Assembly (NCBI RefSeq): GCF_964340395.1
Contig: NC_135569.1
Span: 8,846,540 to 8,901,539, forward strand
Source: Glandiceps talaboti
Taxonomy: Eukaryota > Hemichordata > Enteropneusta > Spengelidae
Length of the DNA: 55,000 nucleotides
Direction: 5' to 3'
Shown here: positions 45,905 to 55,000 of the stretch, piece after piece
Position numbering within the stretch: the first letter of the stretch is position 1
Layout: each line of letters opens with the position of its first letter
The notes under the pieces: generated by a model
Database searches by the model: none
Told to the model about the DNA's origin: nothing
Seen by the model: only the letters and a program-made list of their open reading frames with translations
Translations under genes and position numbers: made by a program

Positions 45905-46150
45905 TAGGTTGGAATGTCTCTTATCCAGTTTGATCTGGTTTGATCTGGTTGGCTGAACCAACCATCATAACCAAACTTCTGGTTTAGACTGTTTTGATCC
46001 AGTTTGATCTTGTTATCTAGAGAACCAGCTGTTGACTATGACCAGTTTTCTGGTTTAAACCGGTTTGATCCAGTTTTCTAAAGATGCAAAAGAACCCATG
46101 GAATAGTTGACCGAGATCAAGCTTCTGATTTCAACGGGTCTAGTCTGGTT
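45905..46150. repeat. Degenerate TTTGATCYGGTTT repeat
   Basis: GGTTTGATCTGGTTGGCTGA, TTTTGATCCAGTTTGATCTT, GGTTTAAACCGGTTTGATCC and similar words over about 240 bp. Confidence 0.65.
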
Positions 46151-46919
46151 AACAGAAGAATTATAAGTTACAATTGACAGTTATCACCTTTATGCACTGT
46201 ATTATTGATATTTGCCATAAAAGATTATAATGCAAACTAAGTTATTACGACTTTCATATACTTGCACCTTGCTGTAAGATTCTTTACTACATTGTACTGC
46301 TGTAATGCCTTTAATTTCTACTAAACTTTTGAGTAACATTTATACTCTTGCATCTTTTGTAACACATATCTTTGATATATATCACTTGCATATGAATATA
46401 TATAAATGGGAGGTTAACTTTAGCATACATTTTTCTATTGCCTTCTGTTTATATAAATATGCTAGCATTCCAAATGCAGTCAGACAGTTAGAGCACCCTC
46501 AGGTGGTGACAAAAGGTTGAATGCTTTTTTTTTTCATGCCTTACATATTTGTATATTTTGGATACTATGTGTTATATTTAGAAGTTGTATTTGTGAGGCT
46601 GTATTTGATTCCGATTGAACTTTGTGGAATAATCAATTTATTTGAGAGCAATACCTTGATTAATATTATTATTAGAAATGATATCAGCATTTTCAGTCAA
46701 TTAATTCTGTATATTCTTCAAAACTTAAAAAAAAAGTTATAAAAAAAGTTGAAAAAGAGGTTGTATTATTATTTTAATTTTTTGGCACATTAGCATATTA
46801 CTACTGGAAAGACGAGACGTGGAAACACATTATTAGTTATCAATTTTTGCACCATTAGTTATCATTTTCATCACAAAGGAAAGTTGCACCAGGTGAGCTA
46901 CATACATTGCATAATTTAA

Positions 46920-47060
46920 CATTGAATAATATAATATTACCCCAATTACTAGGTTTCATGTTGAGATAACATACAAACAACCAAACAAACACTAAAGATA
47001 ACATACAAACATCCAGTACACAGAAACAAATACTGCATGATTTTGCAATATCAGAATACA
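46920..47060 (-). repeat. Inverted copy of the 47.2-kb repeat
   Basis: The reverse complement reads TGTGTACTGGATGTTTGTAT, GTTATCTTTAGTG and ATCTCAACATGAAACCTAG, matching the units and right edge of the array at 47215-47430. Confidence 0.7.
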
Positions 47061-47159
47061 CAGAAGAAAACAGTTTAATTTGGTGGAGTACCATTCACTA
47101 TCTTTGTCATCAAAAATAAAATATGTTTGCTCTGTATTTTGATTAAATGATGACAAAAA

Positions 47160-47430
47160 TGAAATACAAATGTAACAAAATACAAATGTAACAAAATACA
47201 GAGCAGACACTGTAAGGGATGTTTGTGTGTTATCTTTATTGTGTCTACAGAGCAGACACTGTGTAAGGGATATTTGTGTGTTGTCTTTATTGTGTATACA
47301 GAGCAGACACTGTGTAAGGGATGTTGGTGTGTTATCTTTATTGTGTCTACAGAGTGTAAGGGATGTCTGTGTTGTCTTTATTGTCTATCTCAACATGAAA
47401 CCTTGTGAATAGTCTCACTGATCTTGATAC
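47160..47430 (+). repeat. ~53-bp tandem repeat and its unique right edge
   Basis: Units CAGAGCAGACACTGTGTAAG, GGATGTTTGTGTGTTATC, TTTATTGTGTCTA, three to four copies, then a shorter unit and the edge TCTATCTCAACATGAAACCT. The same body and edge recur singly at about 52410-52505 (CAGAGCAGAAGGGATG…GATGAAACTTGTGGCTAGTC), so this is a dispersed family. ACAAATGTAACAAAATAC is repeated just upstream. Confidence 0.8.
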
Positions 47431-50185
47431 ATTGTTTATATCAATAGCATTTGCAAGCTAAGATGAAATCTCCTGTAACATCAAGCTTACTGCAGTTATT
47501 TTCATCATTTTCTGATGTGTGACCTGTGAAGCGTACCTTTATGATGGACTACAAGTCATTACATAAGGTAACAGTGATCATGAGACTTGACATCCAGAAA
47601 ACTATGTTTGTTTATTGACAAAAATGATAGTTTGTGACCACACATCTGCAATTAATATTCATAACAACTATTTTGCAAATTTCAGGAACGTAAAAACAGT
47701 TATTATTTCACTTAAGCATTATTCAATGTTATTCAATTGATACATACATCACAATATGATCATATATTCAAATACAGTTATAGGTCAGAGGTCAAATGGC
47801 ATCTTTTATGTCAAAGGGTTAAGTTCAAAGGTGGCATGTTAATTTTACACATTCTGATATGTTTAATTTAATAGGTTTTTTTTCTCAGTGGTAGAATATA
47901 TATAGATGCACTCTCAGCCTAATTCATTTACACATTTTTGTTTTGTTTTGCTGTGCTAACACATTAGCATTACTGTTGGATTTCATGTAGAGTAGGTAAA
48001 TTGATCTTCAATAAATTTTCTGCTATAGAAATAAACTATGTGATTGTGTGTTCATTTCACTTGATCAGAGACAATCGGTCGGAACATTCTAATGCCCATT
48101 TCACTTGATCTGTTTGATATAGCCACGCAAAATTAATAAGAAACTGAACAGGCTAAGTGACACTTTAAGGTATCAAAGCATTAGCACCCGCATGTCTGCA
48201 TCTAGTTACAGTAAGTTTAAATAGATTATTTCATTTAGAGAAATAAATTGCAATCTTCCTATCTTAAAGTGTAGAATGTTATTGATTTCTGCATGGCTGT
48301 ATCAAATGGAAGCAGTGAGCTCTACCATGAGATGGGCGGTAATAAATGGGGGGGGGGGGAGATTCAAACACAAAGTGTTTGTTAAGTTCACAAAATGTAA
48401 CATTTCATGTGCGTGCATGTTATCAATGCCTGTAGTGTGATTGTGTAATTCATAACAAAAAAAATGTTGTGTTTGATATAAAAAACACCATGCTGCCCGA
48501 TTGAAACTCTATACTATTCTTCCTGGTTTTGTAGCCAGCAATATGATAACGAGATATTGCATTGAGGATTCCTTGATTATTCAAGATGTATTGAGATGTG
48601 ACATCTCGTCCAATACAGAGATATGATGACAAATCTTGGTATAAGGGTTAAACAGAGTCGCTGGTGCTGTGTGGTTCTAGTTATCAATGAGAGATGGGGT
48701 GAGAAGTGGAGATATTTACAAAGGTGAATGACTGACATCCTGGCCTCTGAACTGTCAGGTCAATGAACTCTTGAACAAGAAGCATCAAATTGTTCAAACA
48801 TCTGTTGAGATGTTATGCATTGTTAAGATGAATGATGCTGTAATATCTAAGGTCAAAGCATCTACAATAAATTGACTGTAAGCAATTAGCAAGTCGATGG
48901 AGAAACTGCATTGGAGCCCAAGGGTTTTTTTTTGTCATTAGATGTACAATGTAGTATAAATGTCTATCTGGAAACTTCGCCAAGATGGCCACGTTGAGAT
49001 ATTCCATGTCACTTTACATCAAACATGAAATTTGATATCTTTGTTATTTATTTAAAACAGTGGAATTGGAATGTATTCATGATTAATATGTGCAAATGTT
49101 CTGTACATGTATATGTTTTCAAATTGTTCTCAGTATTTTTCCATTTTGTGAATAGTTCTGTATCTGCGTCTGGAGCTCTCCGAAGAACAGACTCATTATA
49201 AATACTCTTTATTATTCTTTATATGAAGGTAAAACAACGATACATTATTACCATGGTTACCATAAGAATTTCACTTTAGATTGATTACTCATCAATGATG
49301 CAATCAACTTTCTTTATAGGTTATTAAAGTGGTAAATCAGGAATTGTTTAGATTTTTTTAAATTGACCATGTTTTTACAATCACATTTTGATTACTACAA
49401 CCATGCTAGAATAAATAAAATCAATATCTATCAGTGATTACGCCAAGGTAACGAGGTAAAAATGAGTGCTCATCAATGTGTTATTCAAGTGAAATTTTGA
49501 AAAACAACCTTACTTGAGTTTAATTACATATTCATACAATGCCAGAATTTCAAGGTAAATGAAAGTAAATCGAATTAGTCATCAGAAATGATTTCTTGCT
49601 GCGATAATTGATGACCTTGTAGAAGTCATAATGTTGAATATTATGACTTCCAAATCAATGCTATTTTCCTCTCTACTACTAGTACAAGTACTATACATTA
49701 AATAATGTTGATAAAATGTCAAACCAATAAGCTTAATAAAATGTAAACGTAAAAGTAGATAGATTTCTGTACAACTCTATTTTGAATATCAGATGTTGTA
49801 AAACCTAAAGTTTATCTGTCTGTATTTTAATTTTCTGTTAATCATCAATCTACATGCAGTTTTGTTTAGGTGAGTTTTTGAAGTGTTTTTGGTGCAATAT
49901 GAAGTAGCAAAAGTAGTCGTTTATAGCATCTATATAACATATTCTTTTATACAACCTTCAGAGATTGGCTTAGATTATGTCATGTGGTATGGAATAGTTT
50001 CCCATGACCTCAATTGCATCCTGGGTACTAGAATGTAGTCTTGCTATGCCATGACATGAGCACAGGCACTTTTAACCGATATCTATGAAAATATGAATAA
50101 AATAGTATAATGTACACCTATTATTTCAGTGTCTATCTTTGAATATAACAAAAGAGCGTATACCTTGAGTATGTACACTATCCTA
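47431..50185. other. Intergenic, nothing recognised
   Basis: AT-rich. A poly-G run (about 10 G) lies at 48350. The short frames at 48450-48632 and 48813-49007 have no support. Confidence 0.5.
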
Positions 50186-50189
50186 TTTA

Positions 50190-50351
<162 letters not shown>

Positions 50352-50865
50352 AATATACCTAGTGGTAATGCTGTGCCATGATTCGCTAGAATCAGTCACA
50401 TGATAGGAAAATAGAATATAATAGGAAAATATTTCCCTAGGAAATGGTCACGTGATCACCACGAGTTCACAGCAGGTCAAAATGGCAGCTTCTGACGATG
50501 TCATCATTTCTGATGACTAATTCGATATTGAGTATATGCAGATGTGCCACCCTTTGGGGTGTGTTTTCTAGCCCTTTAGTCTAAAATGGGGTCTTTTTTG
50601 AGCTGAAGAGTCTAAAACGGGGTCCACTTTGCATTATTTATTATTTGGCTTGATCTAAGATGTGTTCCAACGTCCTTTACCAAATCATAACTGCCATTAA
50701 TTGCCCCAAAACGTTGCCTCCTAAGGAAAATGTAAAACTTTCATCGAAACCAGTCTAAAATGGGTCTAAAATGGGTAGTAGTACATACGATAGTATACAT
50801 ACGCAAGATATATGCCCGGGGATATATGCACTTTTATAACACATCATCGGCGTGAGTCGTGTTGC

Positions 50866-51001
50866 GATTGGTCAATGCCCTGTCACGTGGTATGCGTAAT
50901 TAGAATACTGTTGCCTGGGAAATGACGATCTATTGCCCCATAGGGCAATAGTTCCATAAATGAAAAGTCGAGTGGACTATAGCCCGCCCATTGCGCATGC
51001 G
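50866..51001 (+). promoter_or_regulatory. Promoter-like cluster: CCAAT box, E-box, NRF1-like site
   Basis: Upstream of the exon-like ORF are an inverted CCAAT box (ATTGG at 50867-50871), CACGTG at 50884-50889 and TGCGCATGCG at 50992-51001, which is the core of the NRF1 palindrome. The stretch is visibly richer in CpG than its AT-rich surroundings. Together they look like the CpG promoter of a housekeeping-type gene carried inside the inverted-repeat element. A small IR, CTATTGCCC/GGGCAATAG, lies at 50930-50951. Confidence 0.45.
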
Positions 51002-51041
51002 TGAGCGTCTTCCTTGCAGACGACAAATATTCAGACGGTCA

Positions 51042-51214
51042 ATGGCCATGGCAGCAAACGATAATTCACGTTTTTGGAAAGTGTCTGAAGAAGATCTTGC
51101 AGAACTGGTGTCACACAAAGATGCTAAGCGCACAAAGTATGTTATAAAAAATGCTGTGAGTATTTTAGAAAAATACTGTGTGGAAGTAGGAACGGGTATT
51201 GCCTGTAGTGGAGG
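51042..51214 (+). CDS. Exon-like ORF, resembles N-terminal part of Crypton-type/DUF3504 recombinase proteins
   Basis: From ATG at 51042 (MAMAANDNSRFWKVSEEDLA...) the frame runs to a donor-like GAGG|GTAATC at 51214/51215. The pattern 'EEDLxxLVxxKDAKxTKxxIxxAVxIxxxY' recalls the N-terminal helical domain of metazoan Crypton-like tyrosine recombinases and related uncharacterised proteins; this is recognition from memory and tentative. No catalytic domain follows inside the element. It is either a captured first exon or a degenerate remnant. The only other long frame here, from 50991, is the same frame extended upstream of the better-placed ATG. Confidence 0.4.
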
Positions 51215-51280
51215 GTAATCCTACAGAACTGTGTACGCTACTAGTACTACGTAATTTTTATGCAGGAGTGAGATGTGTTA

Positions 51281-51460
51281 TAAATGTCAACTGGCCTCTT
51301 GTTTGGGCAATAGCTTACGTCAGTTCCCCCTCGGGCCTGTCAATCACCTCAACATCAACCTATTTTGATGAACATCAACCTAGGTTGATGTTGAGGTGAT
51401 CGACAGGCCCTCGCGGTGAACAGACGTATGCTATTGCCCTCACGGCCAGTCGACATTTGT
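51281..51460. repeat. Palindrome with ~80-bp arms inside the composite element
   Basis: Left arm begins TAAATGTCAACTGGCC and returns inverted as GGCCAGTCGACATTTGTA. The inner parts GCCTGTCAATCACCTCAACA and its complement flank a short loop near 51365. The arms are roughly 85-90% alike by eye. It would form a cruciform or hairpin. Confidence 0.85.
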
Positions 51461-51621
51461 ATAATGTTACATTCAAAGATAGACACTGACGCAATAGAGG
51501 TGTACATTTATTTACCACAAGCAGTAAGCTAATTTTTAGGGAATGTATTAAAGCTCACTTACATTTTGCAACCGTCTACAATATTTTCACCTTTACAGCC
51601 TTTATAATATCATGTATAGTG

Positions 51622-51910
51622 AACACATATTGCCAGGCCATGAGGGCTATAGCACCCGTTTATTACACCCGAGGAACTGTGAGTTACCAGAATCACATGC
51701 TATTTCCCGAGGCCAAAGGCCAAAGGCCTCGGGAAATAGCATGTGATTCTGGTAACTCACAGTCCCTCGGGTGTAATAAACGGGTGCTATTTCCCGAGGC
51801 CAAAGGCCAAAGGCCTCGGGAAATAGCATGTGATTCTGGTAACTCACAGTCACGAGGGGGTAGTGAACGGGTGCTATAGCCCGAATATAGGACAGGCAAT
51901 ATGTGTTTTA
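51622..51910. repeat. Nested palindrome with an 87-bp internal duplication
   Basis: Outer arms CACATATTGCC / GGCAATATGTG enclose a structure in which the hairpin core (GAGGCCAAAGGCCAAAGGCC) is present twice, at about 51699-51764 and 51786-51852, a period of 87 bases. Each core is itself self-complementary, so several alternative hairpins can form. All long frames here are products of the palindrome. Confidence 0.85.
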
Positions 51911-52409
51911 TAATATACCTCATGCTGTGAACTCGCGGTGGCATACAACATCGTCAGAAGCTGCCATTTTGACCTGCTGTGAACGCGCGGTGGTCACGTG
52001 ACCATGTAAAAGTTGATGGAACTATTTCCCTAGGGAAATGGTCATTCTATTTTCCTATCACGTGACCGATTCTAGCGAATCATGGCACAGCATTATCACT
52101 AGGTATATTATAATACAAGATAGTTGCTTGTTTAATATTATTTTATTTATATTTTTTTTGTGTTTGTATGTTTTTTTATATTTTTATGGGACATCTTGGT
52201 GGCCTGAATTAAAGAAATAATAATAATAATAATATTAATAACAATATACCCTGAGCATACAGTTTCGATGAATTGGGTATCAAGTTCAGTGAGATTGGCT
52301 ACAAAACACAAATATGTTTGAATGTTCACATGTACATTTGTAAAACATAACAAGATCTATCAAGTATACCACGTGTGTATTGTTATACAGCAACTGTTCA
52401 CATCATTAA

Positions 52410-52505
52410 CAAAATGCAGAGCAGAAGGGATGGTTTTGTTATATCTTTAATGTTTTTATCTATCCTAGATGAAACTTGTGGCTAGTCTCATTGAACTTGA
52501 TGCCT
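52410..52505 (+). repeat. Dispersed copy of the 47.2-kb repeat
   Basis: Single unit plus edge: CAGAGCAGAAGGGATG, TATCTTTAATG, ATCTATCCTAGATGAAACTT and TAGTCTCATTGAACTTGATG align in order with 47360-47430. Confidence 0.65.
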
Positions 52506-52609
52506 CTAATCGCAACTACACGCTAATGGCGAATATCTTGTAGGAAAAAAAAACACTTGTGTTCATTGTCGATACATTTTTTGTACAATTTTTTTTGTCT
52601 AGGATTATT

Positions 52610-53248
52610 CTACTGGTCAGGCTCATACTTTGCATCACAAGCGGTATTTTCAATACCAGAACATTCATCGCCAGTTTGAGTGCTTACGTCGCAATATTGA
52701 CTAAGTTGTATTGCACGAGTGGTGTGACGTATACGTCGTGTAGTACGTGTAGAATCGAGTCTTCTTTTTTGTTGTCTGCAACACAAGATATCAACACAGG
52801 CCCGCCTAAACCTTGCGTCCACAAATGAGTAAATAATGGGATTCATGCAACTATTGGCATATGGTAGAAGCAAGCCAACGTTTTTTATCATTGGGTGCAT
52901 GTTGTAGGATGGATGATATCTTGATATGATGTTGTACGTACTGAGCAGTATATAGCTGATGGCGTAGGCAACGAAGACGATGAACAGAATCCTGGCTGTT
53001 TTCAGATGAGAGTTACTGAAGTTATGATCACCAATCTTGCCGGACATCTTATGAGTACTTTTCCAGACTTGATAGACAACAGCAGTGTAGGCCAAAGAAG
53101 TGATGAGCACAGGTAGGTAAAACAGTAAGATGTTTAGATAAATTGGTTTGAAATCTTTGAACCAGTCACCAAATGGCAATACCAGTTTGCAGGCAAAAGG
53201 CGATTTACCTTTGTAAGTAATGCCTTGACCACTTGATGCATAGATTGC
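52610..53248 (-). CDS. Class A (rhodopsin-like) GPCR, 3'-terminal exon (partial)
   Basis: Seven-helix receptor of the plasma membrane; only the last 212 residues lie here, from a phase-0 acceptor (CCTTCAG|GCA on the minus strand at 53248) to TAG at 52612-52610. Visible: extracellular loop 2 with its conserved Cys (C20 of this exon); TM5 with Pro46 (5.50) in LLFYLPVLITSLAYTAVVYQ; intracellular loop 3 of about 20 residues; TM6 from KTARILF; TM7 with NPIIY at 136-140; helix 8 FRRAC; and a Cys-Cys pair (156-157) suited to palmitoylation. The long basic, Ser/Thr-containing C-tail ends YEPDQ. TM6 lacks the C-W-x-P signature (Y95, A96, S98 stand there), so the ligand class cannot be told; a peptide-like or orphan invertebrate receptor is likely. 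TM1-4 must be encoded beyond 53249, probably past the window end. Confidence 0.9.
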   Translation of the reverse strand, partial: AIYASSGQGITYKGKSPFACKLVLPFGDWFKDFKPIYLNILLFYLPVLITSLAYTAVVYQVWKSTHKMSGKIGDHNFSNSHLKTARILFIVFVAYAISYILLSTYNIISRYHPSYNMHPMIKNVGLLLPYANSCMNPIIYSFVDARFRRACVDILCCRQQKRRLDSTRTTRRIRHTTRAIQLSQYCDVSTQTGDECSGIENTACDAKYEPDQ

Positions 53249-54002
53249 CTGAAGGAAAAAAAAATATTAGAGAAATTCATTCATCGGCACCATACTGAGA
53301 AAATTATTCCAACCACCTATTGTTTTCATATTTTATAGGCCATTTGAATGACATAAAAAGGTATGACAAAATATTGCAAATGCTTATTTTCCTTGAAAAG
53401 ACTCCGCATGTCTCTCAACAAAATCAGTTGAATACATGTATATAAAATCATTGTCTTCTAACGTCAAAATCCCTTATATCTGAATCAATGAAAATGGAAA
53501 TTCCTAAACTCCTCAGTGGAATTTCATTTTTTTCTCACAAACCCTTGTACACTGACAGATTTGCAACTTTCCTGTTGACGTTGATTCCCACTTTGTTTTG
53601 TGTTATATTCAAATATAATTGCATTGCTGAAAATGGTAGAGAGTGAATGAATGAATGAATGAATGAATAAATAAATGAATGAATGAATGTACAACTGGCC
53701 GTCTGGTTCCTGACATTACTATGCCAATATTATATATGCGAGGAAAGGCAAGGATTTACTCTGGTTTTCGAACGTATGTTACAAAACATCAGAACTCTTT
53801 TAAAAGAGCTCTATATAAATGATCTTAAGTAATTTGTTCCAGTGTTTATCAGTCAATTTACATCACACATGGCCATTTACAAGTCTCAAAGGTGTTTGTA
53901 TTGAAGCATTAAATCGGTTTGTAGCATAAATCATCGTATTTATGACGTGTCATTAAAATGTTTCACGTGATTTAACGTGATTGCCATGGTTGTAAATTAA
54001 CC
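53249..54002. other. Putative GPCR intron, with (GAAT)n microsatellite
   Basis: Upstream (minus strand) of the GPCR exon acceptor. Contains a poly-A run (poly-T on the gene strand, serving as the polypyrimidine tract) and an ATGAATGAATGAA repeat at 53645-53690. No TM1-4 coding exon seen. Confidence 0.6.
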
Positions 54003-54214
54003 ATGGCAAGATAGGGAAGAGAGCCTCAAAGGCTCATATAATCCCTTGTAGTGTTCATGTACTGGTCCTGTCTAATTTCAAAGTCCACAATAGTTTTGGC
54101 TGGGATGATGTGTTCTGGTAAATTGTTCCATTGGGATATGACACGCTGAGAGAAGAAATATTTCCTGGTATCCAGTCTAACTGTAGATTTAACATGTTGC
54201 ACATGAATCATCAA
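54003..54214 (-). pseudogene. LINE (non-LTR retrotransposon) reverse-transcriptase C-terminal remnant
   Basis: The minus-strand frame contains RLDTRKYFFSQRVISQWNNL followed by PEH, the very characteristic C-terminal block (RxDxRKxFFsxRVvxxWNxLP) after the RT domain in CR1/RTE-like LINE ORF2 proteins. About 62 codons are open and end in a stop at 54026. No RT catalytic motif is visible upstream, so this is a 5'-truncated, dead copy. It lies within or just 5' of the partial GPCR gene on the same strand, possibly in one of its introns. Confidence 0.75.
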
Positions 54215-54945
54215 TTATTTTTCATCAGTACAGGCACAGACAAGTCTTCTTAATTGTCTGTGGTACAGGCATTCCGGTCTTTTCATCTAGTATACATATA
54301 CATCATTAGCAAAATATCATGTAACATTTGGCCGTAGGTGTTGATTTTTGACAAGTATGGCCCACAGTTACCCCAGAAACATGACTGCGAGCATTGGTAT
54401 TTGATGATAGCTGATAGCAATGATAATTGACGGCAATTGCCAAATTCGGATACAACATGTATGTTAATTATTTATACTTCGGCAAGGCGGAGTCAAAGTC
54501 TGCAGAGTTACTGACAGGCAGCGATTGATCAATCAGCGGGTGCCGGGTGAGGAACCGTTTTGCGCGCAGAACCTAAGGTTTCTGAGTAATATATTAAAGT
54601 CGCAAACACTAAAGTGGTTCAAACCACTTTTGCGTGTGACATGTAGTGTACACTACTTCGCTTGCAATATTGGCGTGATTCGGTTGATTACAAAGCAAAA
54701 GTGACAACATTCACGGGTAGGTGTCTTGTACTGAACTCATGCTGTGACGTGATGTTTACAATCGCCGTATAATTCCAGAAATTTGAACAAAAATGCTTTT
54801 CACAACACAAAGTGCCTATAGTAGCTCCAAGTATATCATCTGATGTTGTTGGATTCACAGAAGTATTCACAATAAATGTTGTAACGAATGTCTAGTACAT
54901 TTGTTATTTTCCGCAAAGGACGGGTAATGTAATGTTTTATGTGTC
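54215..54945. other. No gene recognised
   Basis: Contains the palindromic word AAAGTGGTTCAAACCACTTT at 54609-54628 and some GC-richer sequence (54480-54560). The minus frame at 54688-54870 has N-glycosylation-like motifs but no ATG. Confidence 0.4.
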
Positions 54946-54947
54946 TG

Positions 54948-54951
54948 ACAG

Positions 54952-55000
<49 letters not shown>
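54948..55000. repeat. (GTCT)n microsatellite, runs off the window end
   Basis: GTCTGTCTGTCT from about 54953 to the last base; true length unknown. Confidence 0.95.

Noticed and set aside
51619-51944. Overlapping frames on both strands with near-identical peptides
   Set aside because: Product of the palindrome, which reads similarly on both strands.
54688-54870. Frame with N-T-S, N-Y-T and N-I-T sequons, like a receptor N-terminus for the GPCR
   Set aside because: It starts at GTG with no in-frame ATG, and no TM1 follows before a stop. Sequons alone are weak evidence.

Overview
This is a eukaryotic window: AT-rich, intron-rich and full of microsatellites, minisatellites, short inverted-repeat elements and tRNA-headed SINEs. 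Metazoan origin is clear from two genes, an anoctamin of the ANO7 type and a rhodopsin-class GPCR. Frequent ACATGTACATGT-like strings, introns of mostly 0.4-1.4 kb and the mix of MITEs and SINEs suggest a marine invertebrate (deuterostome or lophotrochozoan). The sequence alone does not fix the phylum.

Layout. 1-11.9 kb: no recognisable gene. It holds a ~41-bp and a large 65-bp minisatellite array, one Harbinger-like MITE, a 291-bp element with perfect 9-bp target duplications, SINE heads and a CA repeat. 11.96-40.32 kb (+ strand): an essentially complete anoctamin gene. Nineteen coding exons join without any frame error into 855 codons that read like ANO7 from the dimerisation domain to the stop. 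A six-codon first exon at 11958-11975 is a plausible but unproven start. 40.3-50.1 kb: 3' flank and intergenic DNA with a TTAA-flanked MITE, degenerate repeats and an inverted pair of a ~46-bp repeat. 50.35-52.11 kb: a composite element with ~150-bp terminal inverted repeats, a CpG-richer promoter-like core, a short exon-like ORF reminiscent of tyrosine-recombinase/Crypton-type N-terminal domains, and two large internal palindromes. 52.61-53.25 kb (- strand): last exon of a class A GPCR (TM5 to C-tail); its 5' exons lie outside the window. 54.0-54.2 kb (- strand): a reverse-transcriptase C-terminal remnant of a LINE.

The two genes are on opposite strands and converge; nothing suggests they act together. 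The anoctamin keeps all six residues that bind Ca2+ in TMEM16 proteins, so it should be a Ca2+-gated channel or lipid scramblase. The most notable observations concern splice donors and repeats. A MITE landed exactly in the donor of one anoctamin exon and its own first base rebuilt the donor. Three other donors of the same gene open directly into tandem repeats, one of which copies the donor itself. The GPCR fragment lacks the usual TM6 Cys-Trp-x-Pro signature. I found no CRISPR array, prokaryotic operon, or viral or toxin gene.
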